From NCBI RefSeq assembly GCF_000403645.1, contig NC_021313.1, positions 992,001 through 1,056,000 of the forward strand: a stretch of DNA of 64,000 nucleotides, in the 5' to 3' direction. Position 1 is the first letter of the stretch. Each line of letters opens with the position of its first letter. Origin of the DNA: Salinarchaeum sp. Harcht-Bsk1 (GTDB taxonomy: Archaea; Halobacteriota; Halobacteria; Halobacteriales; Salinarchaeaceae). Of the stretch, positions 7,515-16,543 are shown piece by piece. The notes below the pieces were generated by a model. It saw nothing but the letters and a program-made list of their open reading frames with translations, searched no databases and was not told the origin of the DNA. A program made the translations under genes and the position numbers.

Positions 7515-9353
7515 TCAGTAGCTGCGTTCTTTCGGCTCGTAGACCTTGTTCTGACCCTGCAGGTCGACCGGCTTGTACCAGAGGTCCGGTCGACCGTCGT
7601 CCCAGCTGACCAGCGTGTGCTTGAGCCACTCGTCGTCCTTGCGCTCCTGGTGCTCGGCGCGCCAGTGGGCGCCCCGGAACTCGTCGCGGGCGAGCGCACC
7701 CAGCGCGATCGTCTCCGCGGCGTCGATGATGTTGCGCGTCTCGATCGTGTGGATGAGGTCGGTGTTGTAGGTGCGGCTCGGATCCGAGACCGCCACGTCC
7801 TGGTAGCGCTTGCGCGCGTCGCGGATGTCCCGCAGGGCCTGCTTGATGCTCTCCTTCTCGCGGAACACGTTGACGTTCTCGGTCATCGTCTGCTGCACCT
7901 CGGCGCGGATCTCGGCGTGGTTGACGCCGTCGTCGCGTTCGAGGAGGCCGTCGATCCGCTCGCGCTCCTGGTGGATGGCGTCGACCAGCACGTCCTCGGA
8001 CTCGACGGCGCCGCCGTCGGCGGAGACGTCCTCGCTCGGCGCGTCGACGGCACCGGGCTCGACGGGCGCGCCGAGGTCCTCCTCTGGCTCGGCCTCGTCG
8101 GTGCGACCGGTCTCGAGTTTGGCGTCGGCCCGCTCGGGGTTCGCCGCGTGGCGGCCAGCGCGAGCGCCGAAGACGAGCAGTTCCGGCAGCGCGTTTCCGC
8201 CGAGGCGGTTGGCGCCGTGGACGGAGGCGCAGGCGCACTCGCCCGCCGCGTAGAGACCGTCGACGACGGTCGCGCCGTTCTCGTTGGTCTCGATGCCGCC
8301 CATCTCGTAGTGCTGGCCGGGCTTGACCGGCATCGGCTCCTCGTAGGCGTTCACGCCCTCGAAGTCTTCCGCGAGGTGGACGATGTTCTCGAGGCGGTCG
8401 GAGATGCGCTCCTCGCCGAGGTGGCGCATGTCGAGGTAGACGTACTCGTCCTCCACGCCGCGGCCCTCGTTGACCTCGGTGAGTTCGGCGCGGGAGACCA
8501 CGTCGCGGGAGGCGAGTTCGCCCTCGTTGTTCGCGTAGCCGTACTCGAACATGAAGCGCTCGCCCTCGCTGTTGTAGAGGATGCCCCCTTCACCGCGGAC
8601 GCCCTCGGAGATCAGCACGCCCGTCGAGGGCAGCGTCGTCGGGTGGAACTGGACGAACTCCATGTCTTCGAGCGGGACGCCTGCTCGGTAGGCCATCGCC
8701 TGCCCGTCGCCGGTGCAGGAGACGGCGTTGGTGGTGTGGTCGAACGCCTGGCCGGGGCCGCCCGTCGCGAGGACGACGCCGTTCCGGGCGCGGAAGCCAG
8801 CGACCTCGCCGGTCCGAATCTCGTAGCCGACGACGCCGGTGCAGGTCCGATCCGCGGGGTCCGGTTCGTCGGTGACGGCGAGGCGGGTCACGTACCACTC
8901 GTCGTAGACCGGGATGCCTCGCTTGACCACCTGCTCGTACATCGTGTGGAGCATGTGGTGGCCGGTCTCCGCGCCGGCGTAGGTGGTGCGAGCGAAACTC
9001 AGGCCGCCGAAGGGTCGCTGGGAGACGGTGCCGTCCTCCTCGCGGGAGAAGGGCATGCCCCAGTGTTCGAGGTCGATGACTTCCTGTGGGGCGTCCTGGG
9101 CGAGGGTCTCGACCGCGGGGGCGTCCCCGAGGTAGTCCGACCCCTTCATCGTGTCGTAGGCGTGGAGTTCCCAGTCGTCGCCCTCTCGCAACGCGGCGTT
9201 GATTCCACCCTCCGCCGCGCCTGTGTGGCTCCGGACCGGGTGGAGCTTCGAGACCATCGCGACGTCGGCGCCCTCCTCGTGTGCGGCGATCGCGGCGCGG
9301 AGACCGGCGCCACCGGCCCCGACCACGATCACGTCGTGTTCGTGTACTGTCAT
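7515..9353 (-). CDS. sdhA: Succinate dehydrogenase flavoprotein subunit
   Basis: This 612-residue SdhA oxidises succinate to fumarate at a covalently bound FAD. The N-terminal FAD fold VVGAGGAGLRAAIAAHEEGA is followed by RSHTGAAEGG, whose His43 is the expected FAD attachment site. The capping-domain and catalytic segment HPTTLPSTGVLISEGVRGEG and the C-terminal helical domain with HTLVSWDD are present. An acidic insert (about residues 400-450, rich in Glu/Asp/Ala/Val) is longer than in bacterial enzymes. It is the last gene of sdhC-sdhD-sdhB-sdhA and starts 4 bases after the sdhB stop. The complex sits on the cytoplasmic membrane and links the TCA cycle to menaquinone. Confidence 0.97.
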   Translation of the reverse strand: MTVHEHDVIVVGAGGAGLRAAIAAHEEGADVAMVSKLHPVRSHTGAAEGGINAALREGDDWELHAYDTMKGSDYLGDAPAVETLAQDAPQEVIDLEHWGMPFSREEDGTVSQRPFGGLSFARTTYAGAETGHHMLHTMYEQVVKRGIPVYDEWYVTRLAVTDEPDPADRTCTGVVGYEIRTGEVAGFRARNGVVLATGGPGQAFDHTTNAVSCTGDGQAMAYRAGVPLEDMEFVQFHPTTLPSTGVLISEGVRGEGGILYNSEGERFMFEYGYANNEGELASRDVVSRAELTEVNEGRGVEDEYVYLDMRHLGEERISDRLENIVHLAEDFEGVNAYEEPMPVKPGQHYEMGGIETNENGATVVDGLYAAGECACASVHGANRLGGNALPELLVFGARAGRHAANPERADAKLETGRTDEAEPEEDLGAPVEPGAVDAPSEDVSADGGAVESEDVLVDAIHQERERIDGLLERDDGVNHAEIRAEVQQTMTENVNVFREKESIKQALRDIRDARKRYQDVAVSDPSRTYNTDLIHTIETRNIIDAAETIALGALARDEFRGAHWRAEHQERKDDEWLKHTLVSWDDGRPDLWYKPVDLQGQNKVYEPKERSY

Positions 9354-9357
9354 TCGA

Positions 9358-10242
9358 TCACCAGAACTTCAGGTTCGACTTCACTGCCTCCCGCTTGAGC
9401 TCCTGAATGTGCTCGGTCAGCGGGATGTCCTTCGGGCAGACCTCGGTGCAGGAGAACTGGGTCTGGCAGCGCCAGACGCCATGTTCCTGCTCCATGATCC
9501 GCAAGCGGTGCTCCTTGATCTCCTCCTCTTCGCGTTCGTCCATCGCGAAGCGGTAGGCCTTGTTGATCGCCGCAGGGCCGAGATACTCGTTGTCCCCGGC
9601 GGCAATGTTACAGGAAGACATACAGGCGCCACACCAGATGCAGCGGGTGGCCATCTTGATCTTCTCGCGGTTCTCGGGGGACTGTCGCTGCTCCTCCAGT
9701 TCGCCCTCCGGGAACTCCTCGCTTTGCATGTAGGGCTCGACGGCCTCCATCTGGTCGTAGAAGTGCTCCATGTCCACCACGAGGTCCTTGACGACGTCCT
9801 GGTGTGGCAGGGGCTCGATCCGGACCGGTTCGTCGAGCGCGGAGAGCTGCGTCTTGCAGGCCAGTCGCTGTGAACCGTTGATGAAGAGGGCGTCGGAGCC
9901 ACAGACAGCCTGCCGGCAGGAGTGCCGGAAAGTGAGCGAGGAGTCGAACTCGTCGCGGGCGTAGATGAGCGCGTCGAGCGCGGTCATCCCCTGGACGTAG
10001 GGAACGTGGAAGTCGTCGAAGCGCGGCTCTTCCTTCTCGGGGACCTCCGGGTCGAACCGGAAGACCTTGAGGTGCGTCGTCTCCTCGGCCGCGGCCTCCG
10101 TCGCCGCACGTTCCTCCTCGGTCACCTGCATCCGCGCGTGCTTCTCCGCGCGCCGGCGGTCGCCGGGCGATTGGACCGATTCGATCTCGGTCTGCTGTGC
10201 GTCTGCCGCGCCGTCGGCCGCCTCTTCCTGTTCAGTGCTCAT
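9358..10242 (-). CDS. sdhB: Succinate dehydrogenase iron-sulfur subunit
   Basis: This 294-residue SdhB passes electrons from FAD to quinone. After an acidic N-terminal extension of about 55 residues, unusually long for SdhB, come the 2Fe-2S ligands in SCRQAVCGSDALFING (Asp in the third position, as in E. coli). They are followed by CIWCGACMSSC and CQTQFSCTEVCPKDIPL for the 4Fe-4S and 3Fe-4S clusters. The start was set at MSTEQEEAADG because it overlaps the sdhD stop by four bases (ATGA), a normal coupling in this operon. Confidence 0.96.
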   Translation of the reverse strand: MSTEQEEAADGAADAQQTEIESVQSPGDRRRAEKHARMQVTEEERAATEAAAEETTHLKVFRFDPEVPEKEEPRFDDFHVPYVQGMTALDALIYARDEFDSSLTFRHSCRQAVCGSDALFINGSQRLACKTQLSALDEPVRIEPLPHQDVVKDLVVDMEHFYDQMEAVEPYMQSEEFPEGELEEQRQSPENREKIKMATRCIWCGACMSSCNIAAGDNEYLGPAAINKAYRFAMDEREEEEIKEHRLRIMEQEHGVWRCQTQFSCTEVCPKDIPLTEHIQELKREAVKSNLKFW

Positions 10243-10610
10243 GCGAAGGTCACCCCCGCCATCGCCATCGCGACGCGAATCCCCTGCCCGACGAGCACCA
10301 GGCCCGCCAGGATGAGGCCGTACTTCGCGACCCGTTTTCGCGCGCCCTGGATCCCCTGGTTCACCAGCGCGTTGTAGATCCCGTTGACGCCGTGGAACGC
10401 CGCGGTGACGAGGAAGAGGACCATCGTGGCGAAGTACGCCGGATCCTCCATCCGCGCCCGGGTTCCCGCGAACGTCACCTCGTAGGCGTGGTTGAGGAAG
10501 TGCAACTGGAAGAAGTGGAACGCCAGCAGCACGACCAGTAGCGCAGCGGTGATGCGCTGGAGCAGCCACGACGTGCCGTTCGGTTCGAACGACGAGTAGC
10601 GCTCCGCCAT
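10239..10610 (-). CDS. sdhD: Succinate dehydrogenase membrane anchor subunit SdhD
   Basis: This 123-residue protein has three hydrophobic helices. The first helix has the pattern WLLQRITAALLVVLLAFHFF; the second holds FHGVNGIYNALVNQG, with the His-Gly-x-Asn-Gly signature of archaeal and bacterial SdhD heme/quinone sites. It anchors SdhAB to the membrane with SdhC. ATG 10610 shares one base with the sdhC stop codon (TGATG). Confidence 0.93.
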   Translation of the reverse strand: MAERYSSFEPNGTSWLLQRITAALLVVLLAFHFFQLHFLNHAYEVTFAGTRARMEDPAYFATMVLFLVTAAFHGVNGIYNALVNQGIQGARKRVAKYGLILAGLVLVGQGIRVAMAMAGVTFA

Positions 10611-11017
10611 CAGACGACACCTCCTCCGAGGAAGGTCGGCACGCTGGCGACGACGACCGCGCCCGTCACCACGAGTGCCGCGTAGAAGCTCTTGTCCTGT
10701 GCCTCGAGTCCGATCCCGAGATCGACCATCAGCAGGCGAACGCCGTTGAGAATGTGGAAGACGGCGGTCGCCAGCAGGCCGATCTCGAGGATGCGGATCA
10801 CCAGGACCGATTCGAGGCCCTGGAGCGTGTCCGTGTATGCTGCCGGATCGCCCCCGGCCGCCTGAATCGCCGTGGACAACACGGCGATGTGTGTGAACAG
10901 GTAGCCGATGAGGATCCAGCCGGTGAACTTGTGGAGGATCCAGGCCCACATGCCGGCGGAGAACTCCCGCCAGCGCCCGAAGTCCTCGATCAGCCCCCGA
11001 TCGTACGACTGGCTCAT
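10610..11017 (-). CDS. sdhC: Succinate dehydrogenase cytochrome b subunit SdhC
   Basis: This 135-residue membrane anchor is the first gene of the operon. The segment [20 protein letters not shown] resembles the SdhC quinone/heme site; [15 protein letters not shown] lies in the next helix. There are three membrane helices. The start MSQSYDRGL is the only Met in frame near the homologous region. The upstream region holds an AT-rich stretch with the small palindrome GTAGTTACTAC, the likely promoter region of the whole sdhCDBA operon. Confidence 0.93.
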   Translation of the reverse strand: MSQSYDRGLIEDFGRWREFSAGMWAWILHKFTGWILIGYLFTHIAVLSTAIQAAGGDPAAYTDTLQGLESVLVIRILEIGLLATAVFHILNGVRLLMVDLGIGLEAQDKSFYAALVVTGAVVVASVPTFLGGGVV

Positions 11018-11050
11018 TTTCCCATGCGGGACTTTGCCGGCGTGCGTATA

Positions 11051-11061
11051 GTAGTTACTAC
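11051..11061. promoter_or_regulatory. Small palindrome in the sdhC promoter region
   Basis: The perfect inverted repeat GTAGT-T-ACTAC is centred about 39 bases upstream of the sdhC ATG, where BRE/TATA or an overlapping operator would lie for a leaderless archaeal transcript. No regulator is known for it. Confidence 0.3.
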
Positions 11062-11171
11062 ACCGGGGCGCAATTTCGTTGTGAGGCGAACTGGTTCGGG
11101 TCGCTGTGGTACGCACGCTGGAGCGCGACGATGCCGTACGCTGAAGTAGCCCGGTTGTCACTACTCGGACC

Positions 11172-11570
11172 ATGCAAGAAACGATTCGCGTCTCCACGGA
11201 CGACCGCCTGGAGGCGGTGCCGATCACCGACCGCGTCGCGTCGTGGATCCCCGACGACCTCGACGCGGGCACTTGCCACGTCTACGCCAGGCACACGACG
11301 ACTGGCGTGCTGCTCAACGAGAACGAGTCGCGGCTTCGTGCGGACGTAGAGGAGCTGCTAGTGGACCTCGTTCCCACGGACGGGTACCATCACGACGAGC
11401 TGGACGGCAACGCCGACAGCCACCTCCGCGCGTCCTTGCTCGGCCCAGACGTGACGATCCCGATCACCGACGGCGACCTCGCCCTGGGTACCTGGCAGTC
11501 GATCCTGCTAGTGGAGTGCGACGGCCCGCGAGAGCGCGAACTCGTCGTCACCGTGACGGAAGCGGAGTAG
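11172..11570 (+). CDS. YjbQ/UPF0047 family protein
   Basis: This 132-residue protein belongs to the YjbQ (UPF0047) family. It has the [13 protein letters not shown] segment near residues 36-48, the [14 protein letters not shown] segment and the C-terminal [17 protein letters not shown] that characterise the fold. Bacterial members have been linked to weak thiamin-phosphate-synthase activity, but the physiological role is unsettled. It is divergent from sdhC and followed by menE, with no obvious functional tie to either. Confidence 0.9.
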   Translation: MQETIRVSTDDRLEAVPITDRVASWIPDDLDAGTCHVYARHTTTGVLLNENESRLRADVEELLVDLVPTDGYHHDELDGNADSHLRASLLGPDVTIPITDGDLALGTWQSILLVECDGPRERELVVTVTEAE

Positions 11571-11678
11571 CGACGGTTCGACTCGCGAAGCAGTGACGGA
11601 AGCCCGAAGGGAGGAGCGGCCGGGCGCGCTCCGGTGCAACCGGACCGCCTTTGTACAGTCCAGTCCACGTCACCGACG

Positions 11679-13301
11679 ATGCGAACCCCGCAAGGGAGCG
11701 ATCCCGTCGCCGAGCGAGCACGGGTGAGCGCCGACGAAACCGCGCTCGTCCGCGCCGCCGACGGCAGCAGCTGGACCTACGGCCACCTCGACGAGGCCGT
11801 CGAGCGGACCGCCGGCAAGCTCGCCACACTCGACGTCGAGCGGGGCGATCACGTCGGCCTGCTCGCAGAGACTGGCGTTCCCGCCGTCCGCACGATCTAC
11901 GGCGCGCTCCGACTCGGGGCGGTGCCGGTGCCACTCAACACCCGTCTCACCGCGGACGAACTCGGTCCGCAACTCGACACGGCGGACGTCGAGGTCCTCG
12001 TCTGCGAGCGGGGGACGGGGGCCCTGGGCGTCGCGGCCGCGAAGGAGGCGCCTCGCGAGCCCCCGACGACGATCGCGACGCTCGACGGCGACGATACTGA
12101 CGCCGACGAGGCGGTTCGCCTCGGTGCGCAGTCCGCCGACGGATTCGAGACGACGGTGCCCGATCCAGACGACGTCCGGCTCCTGCTCTTCACCTCGGGC
12201 ACGACCGGGCGTCCAAAGGCCGTCGAACTCACCGCCGAGAACCTCCGTTCCAGTGCCGTCGCCTCGGCCCTTCGGCTCGGAATCGACCCGGACGATCACT
12301 GGTTCGACCCGCTCGCCGTCTACCACATGGGCGGGTTCGCGCCGATCTACCGCTCGATCTGCTACGGCACGACGGCGATCCTCCAGCGCGAGTTCGACGC
12401 GGCGGCCACCCTCGCCGCCATCGACCGCACCGACTCGACCTGCCTCTCCGTCGTCCCGACGATGCTCCAGCGGATGCTCGACGCCGCGGACGAGGCGGAT
12501 GGAGCATCTGCGAACGGCACCGGGGCAGGATCCGCGAACGGCGCCGGTACTGGTCCGGCCGCCGACCCGCTCGCCGACCTCCGGTTCGTCCTCTCCGGCG
12601 GCGCGGCGACGCCGCCCGCGCTCGTCGAGCGGTGTGCCGACCTCGACGTCGCGCTGTGCCCGACCTACGGCATCACCGAGACCTGCTCGCAGGTCGCGAC
12701 CGCGTTGCCGGCGGAAGCGCGCGACCACGAGGGGACCGTCGGCCGACCGCTGTACCCGACGACCGTCACGATTCTCGGCGACGACGGTGTCGATGAGGGC
12801 CCTGGCGAACCGCTGCCTGCAGGAGAATCCGGCGAGATCGTCGTCGACGGTCCGACCGTCTCGCCGGGATACTACGGCGACGAGACGGCCACCGCCGAGA
12901 GCCGCTCCGACCTCGGCTACCACACCGGCGACCTCGGCCGCCGGGACGACGCCGGGCGACTCTGGGTGCTCGGCCGCGCGGACGACGCGATATCCACCGG
13001 CGGGGAACTCGTCCACCCCGCCGAGGTCGTCGAGGCGCTCGAAGCCCACCCCACGATCGACGCGGCGGCCGTCGTCGGCCTCGACGACCCGGAGTGGGGC
13101 GAGCGCGTCGCCGCGCTTTTGGTCCCGACCGACGCCGAGGTGTCTCCAGGGGACCTCCGCGACACCGGCGCGGATCGGCTCGCAGGGTACAAACGCCCGA
13201 AGACGGTCGCGCTGGCCGACGAACTCCCGCGAACGGCGTCCGGAACCGTCGACCGGGACGCCGTCCGGGAGCGGCTGCGGGCGGACGGGATCGAATTCTG
13301 A
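11679..13301 (+). CDS. menE: O-succinylbenzoate-CoA ligase-like acyl-CoA synthetase (MenE)
   Basis: This 540-residue AMP-forming acyl-CoA synthetase has the P-loop-like FTSGTTGRPKAVELT (about 170-185), the A5 motif CPTYGITETCSQVATALP, the A7/A8 region YHTGDLGRRDDAGRLWVLGR with ADDAISTGGE, and the C-terminal Lys in PRTASGTVDRD. Overall resemblance is closest to MenE, which activates o-succinylbenzoate in menaquinone synthesis. No other men gene is in the window, so substrate assignment rests on similarity. ATG 11679 was preferred to an upstream GTG. An Ala/Gly/Asn/Ser-rich insert lies at about residues 274-297 in a surface loop. Confidence 0.82.
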   Translation: MRTPQGSDPVAERARVSADETALVRAADGSSWTYGHLDEAVERTAGKLATLDVERGDHVGLLAETGVPAVRTIYGALRLGAVPVPLNTRLTADELGPQLDTADVEVLVCERGTGALGVAAAKEAPREPPTTIATLDGDDTDADEAVRLGAQSADGFETTVPDPDDVRLLLFTSGTTGRPKAVELTAENLRSSAVASALRLGIDPDDHWFDPLAVYHMGGFAPIYRSICYGTTAILQREFDAAATLAAIDRTDSTCLSVVPTMLQRMLDAADEADGASANGTGAGSANGAGTGPAADPLADLRFVLSGGAATPPALVERCADLDVALCPTYGITETCSQVATALPAEARDHEGTVGRPLYPTTVTILGDDGVDEGPGEPLPAGESGEIVVDGPTVSPGYYGDETATAESRSDLGYHTGDLGRRDDAGRLWVLGRADDAISTGGELVHPAEVVEALEAHPTIDAAAVVGLDDPEWGERVAALLVPTDAEVSPGDLRDTGADRLAGYKRPKTVALADELPRTASGTVDRDAVRERLRADGIEF

Positions 13302-13389
13302 AGAAGGACGCCGACGGGCATCGATGGCGTCCCGAACCGATGCCAGCAGGCGCACCTGCCCGGGCCCGGGAATCCGGAGCGAGCGACAG

Positions 13390-13659
13390 TCAGGTAGACG
13401 CCTGACTACGCGACCAGCCCGGGTCCTGGCCGGTGCAGTCGATGTGGTCGGCCCGACAGGCCGGGCAGTAATCGGGAGTATCGGACTCGCTTCGGGGAAC
13501 GTACACCGCGCCGCCGCACGTCACGCAGGCGTCCGCGACGATGGTCGCACAGTCCGCACAGACGTTGAAGTCGTCGACCGTGAGCTCGCGAAGGGGTTCG
13601 AGCTGTTTGTCGAGGAGATACTCGTCGATGACCGTCTGGCAGTTGTGGCACGGTTGCAT
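13390..13659 (-). CDS. Small haloarchaeal zinc-finger protein
   Basis: This 89-residue protein has three Cys-x2-Cys knuckles: CHNC near the start, CADC with VTCGG in the middle, and YCPACRADHIDC near the end. The spacing predicts two bound zinc ions. I recognise it only as the type of small multi-knuckle zinc protein common in Halobacteria. The start MQPCHNC puts the first knuckle at the N-terminus as usual for the type. It is convergent with menE. The function is unknown; nucleic-acid or protein binding is a guess. Confidence 0.75.
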   Translation of the reverse strand: MQPCHNCQTVIDEYLLDKQLEPLRELTVDDFNVCADCATIVADACVTCGGAVYVPRSESDTPDYCPACRADHIDCTGQDPGWSRSQAST

Positions 13660-13858
13660 GGCGATGCAGTGTGCCACTCGTTGTCTCACTTGAAATACCT
13701 GTCTCCGATGCCGGAATCGGACACAGTCGGGACGGGCCGTGCGAGTGACCGATCGCTTGTTTCCTGCCCTCCGCCGTCCGGTCTGCCTCGCCCAGACCGG
13801 GATCCAGGTCCGACCAGTTCCCAAACGCTCATTTGCGGTCCGCGACTCCCAACGACCA

Positions 13859-15187
13859 ATGCACGTCAGCGTCGTCGGGAGCGGCTACGTCGGGTCGACG
13901 ATCGCCGCGGTGTTCGCGGACTGGGGACACCAGGTCACGGCGGTCGACGTCGACGAGGACATCGTGGACGCGATCAACGGCGGCGAGGCGCCGATCCACG
14001 AACCGGGGCTGGACGAGCGCGTCGCCGAGCACGGCGGCGACCGCCTTCGCGCGACGACGGACTACGACGAGATTCCCGCGACCGATATCACCTTCCTCGC
14101 GTTGCCGACGCCCTCCCGCGAGGACGGTTCGATCGACACGAGCATCATCGAGGCCGCCGCCGAGGCCCTCGGCGAAGCGCTCGCCGACGTCGACGAACAC
14201 GTCGCGATCGTCAAGAGCACGGTCGTCCCCGGAACGACCGAGAACGTCCTCGCACCGCTCGTCAAGGCGAAGGCCGGCGATCGCGTGAGCGTCGGGATGA
14301 ACCCCGAGTTCCAGCGCGAGGGAACCGCCGTCGCTGACTTCCTCGATCCCGACAAGCTGGTCTTCGGTACGGAGGCAGGCGGCGCGAACGGCATCGGCGA
14401 GGACGCTGAGGAGGACCGCGCGCTCGACGCCCTCTACGAGGTCTACGCTCCGTTGATCGAAGCGCAGGACCCACCGATCGTCGAGACGGGGCTCTCGGAG
14501 GCGGAGTTCATCAAGTACGCCAACAACGCGTTCCTCGCGGCGAAGGTCAGCCTCATCAACGACCTCGGCAACGTCGCCAAGGAGTTCGACGTCGACGCCT
14601 ACGAGGTCGCCGACGCCATCGGGCTCGACGACCGCATCGGCGAGCGCTTCCTCCGCTCGGGCGTCGGCTGGGGCGGCAGCTGTTTCCCGAAAGACGTGAA
14701 GGCGATCATCGCAGCGGCGGAAGCAAAGGGGTACGACCCCGCAGTCCTGCAGGCCGCCGTCGACCTCAACGACCGCCAGCCCGAGCGCCTGCTCGACCTC
14801 CTCGACCGCCACCTCGACGTGGAGGGCAAGACGGTCGCCGTCCTCGGCCTCGCGTTCAAGCCCGGTACCGACGACGTGCGGAACTCCCGAGCGATCCCGG
14901 TGATCGAGGGGCTCGAAGCGCGCGGCGCCGAGATCGTCGCCTACGACCCGGTCGCCGTCGAGAACATGCGCGAGCACTTCCCGGACCTGACCGCTGCCGA
15001 CAGCGCGGCGGCCGCGATCGAGGGCGCCGACGCAGCTGTCGTCACCACCGACTGGGACGAGATCGAGGCGCTCGACTCGGCGGCCGTCGGAGGGATGGCC
15101 ACCCCGGTGATCGTCGACGGCCGGCGCGCGATCGATCCCGCAATTCTCGACGTCGAGGGGCTCGTCTACGAAGGACTGACCTGGTAG
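13859..15187 (+). CDS. aglM: UDP-glucose 6-dehydrogenase (AglM-like)
   Basis: This 442-residue enzyme oxidises UDP-glucose twice with NAD+ to UDP-glucuronate. It has the Rossmann motif [10 protein letters not shown] at the N-terminus, the [14 protein letters not shown] segment, the active-site Cys275 in [10 protein letters not shown], and the C-terminal NAD/UDP domain with [14 protein letters not shown]. The start [12 protein letters not shown] fits the family; the upstream extension is unrelated. It is 9 bases from the convergent stop of a UTP-glucose-1-phosphate uridylyltransferase-like gene. In Haloferax volcanii, AglF and AglM act in series to make UDP-GlcA for the S-layer N-glycan, and the pairing here suggests the same. 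Confidence 0.93.
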   Translation: MHVSVVGSGYVGSTIAAVFADWGHQVTAVDVDEDIVDAINGGEAPIHEPGLDERVAEHGGDRLRATTDYDEIPATDITFLALPTPSREDGSIDTSIIEAAAEALGEALADVDEHVAIVKSTVVPGTTENVLAPLVKAKAGDRVSVGMNPEFQREGTAVADFLDPDKLVFGTEAGGANGIGEDAEEDRALDALYEVYAPLIEAQDPPIVETGLSEAEFIKYANNAFLAAKVSLINDLGNVAKEFDVDAYEVADAIGLDDRIGERFLRSGVGWGGSCFPKDVKAIIAAAEAKGYDPAVLQAAVDLNDRQPERLLDLLDRHLDVEGKTVAVLGLAFKPGTDDVRNSRAIPVIEGLEARGAEIVAYDPVAVENMREHFPDLTAADSAAAAIEGADAAVVTTDWDEIEALDSAAVGGMATPVIVDGRRAIDPAILDVEGLVYEGLTW

Positions 15188-15196
15188 GCAACGGGC

Positions 15197-15940
15197 TCAC
15201 CGATTCGCGAGCACCGCTTCTGCAAGCTCGACGTCCGCCGGCGCGTTCACGTTCACCCGCTCACCCACATAGCGGTGCGTGTGCACCGTCTCGCCACGAT
15301 CGAGCAGCCAGGTCAGCGAGTCGGCGAGTTCGTACTCGCCGGTGTTGGCGGGTTCGATCGCGTCGATGGCCTCGAAGATCGACGGTTCGACGGCGATCGC
15401 CCCGGCGCTGACGAGCGTACTTGGCGGGGAGTCGGGCTTCTCGACGACGCGCTCGACGCGGCCCGCCTCGTCGGTCACCACGACGCCAGTCTCTCGAGCG
15501 GTCTCGACCGACGCTTCCTCGACGAGCATCGTGGCGACAGGATCGCCGTCTGCCGCTTCGTGGGCAGCGGCGAGCGGCTCCAGATCGGTCGCGAAAACGT
15601 TGTCCCCGTTGCAGACGAGTGCGGGACCGTCGACGACGGGGGCCGCTCGTCCGACGGCGTCCGCGAGGCCGCGCGGCTCCGGCTGGTGGACGTACTCGAT
15701 CGGAACGCCGCCGTACGAGTCGCTGAAGTGCGCTCGGACCTGCTCGCCGCGGTAGCCAACCACGACGACGAAGGAAGCGGGATCGATCGGCGCGAGCGCG
15801 TCGAAGACGTGGGCGAGCAGCGGCTTCCCCGCGACCGCGACGAGTGGTTTGGGTCGTTCGGCAGTCAGGGGTCGGAGCCGCGTTCCCTCGCCCGCCGCGG
15901 GGACGATTGCGGTCCACTCGCGGGTCTCGTCGGCTGCCAT
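15197..15940 (-). CDS. aglF: Sugar-1-phosphate nucleotidyltransferase (AglF-like)
   Basis: This 247-residue nucleotidyltransferase opens with the activation motif PAAGEGTRLRPLTAERPKPL. The sugar-binding NGDNVF and the EKPDSPPS segments follow. It has no C-terminal beta-helix, so it is a single-domain RfbA/GalU-type enzyme. It would join glucose-1-P and UTP into UDP-glucose, the substrate of the adjacent UDP-glucose dehydrogenase. dTTP or another sugar phosphate is possible. It converges tail to tail with aglM, which fits the known AglF-AglM partnership. Confidence 0.82.
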   Translation of the reverse strand: MAADETREWTAIVPAAGEGTRLRPLTAERPKPLVAVAGKPLLAHVFDALAPIDPASFVVVVGYRGEQVRAHFSDSYGGVPIEYVHQPEPRGLADAVGRAAPVVDGPALVCNGDNVFATDLEPLAAAHEAADGDPVATMLVEEASVETARETGVVVTDEAGRVERVVEKPDSPPSTLVSAGAIAVEPSIFEAIDAIEPANTGEYELADSLTWLLDRGETVHTHRYVGERVNVNAPADVELAEAVLANR

Positions 15941-16009
15941 TCGGGTCGAGAAAGGAGCGCCATCGGGAAAATCGACGTGGTGCTGTAGCGAGCAGCGTGC
16001 CGCAGCCGC

Positions 16010-16429
16010 TCAGTGTTCTGACCAGCCGCCACTGTCGACGACTTCGAAGAGCTTCCCCCAGTTTCCGCGGTCCTCGTCCTCGGGGAGTTGGTCGCGCAGT
16101 TGCTGGAAGTCGGACTCCGGCACGCACTCGCGGACGAGGTCGACGACCACGCGAGCGTGGTACGCCGCGTCCGCGGGATCGGCCTGCTCGATCTCCGCGA
16201 CGCGGTCGAGGAAGGTCGACCAGTCGAAGCGTTCGCCGTGTTCGTCGACCGCGTCGGTGAGGTACCACTTGACCTCCATCGGGAGCGACGCCGCGAGGTC
16301 CTCCGCGTTGTCGGCGGGGATCCGCTGGCCGAGCGTCATCATCGTCGCCCGGGTCGCGCGCACCGCCTCCCCGGTGCCGGGCAGTTCGAGTCGGTGCTGG
16401 ACCTCGCCGGTGAACTCGTCGAAGTTCAT
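16010..16429 (-). CDS. DUF2267 family protein
   Basis: This acidic 139-residue protein begins MNFDEFTGEVQHRLELPG, and the centre has RATMMTLGQRIPADNAEDLAASLP. Both are typical of DUF2267, an all-alpha domain seen as tandem repeats in many haloarchaea and actinobacteria. A second half repeats the pattern (DWSTFLDRVAEIEQ, DAAYHARVVVDLVRECVPES). Function is unknown; members often sit beside stress proteins, as here with a universal stress protein. ATG 16429 was preferred over an upstream Met because the family starts at MNFDEF. Confidence 0.85.
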   Translation of the reverse strand: MNFDEFTGEVQHRLELPGTGEAVRATRATMMTLGQRIPADNAEDLAASLPMEVKWYLTDAVDEHGERFDWSTFLDRVAEIEQADPADAAYHARVVVDLVRECVPESDFQQLRDQLPEDEDRGNWGKLFEVVDSGGWSEH

Positions 16430-16543
16430 AGGTCGCTCAACGACGGCCACGTCCGTAAAGCGAATGGACGATTCTCGCGGTCCTGGAGGGGTATGCCGGT
16501 CCTACACCGTCGGAGCCAGAACGGGGCACCAGTTCGGCAGTTC

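Noticed and set aside
7065-9398. Long + strand frame opposite sdhA
   Set aside because: It is a shadow of sdhA. Its translation has no recognisable motif, while sdhA has full catalytic motifs.
11670-13355. Long minus-strand frame opposite menE
   Set aside because: It has Arg/Gly/Val-rich low-information translation and is antisense to a clear AMP-ligase.
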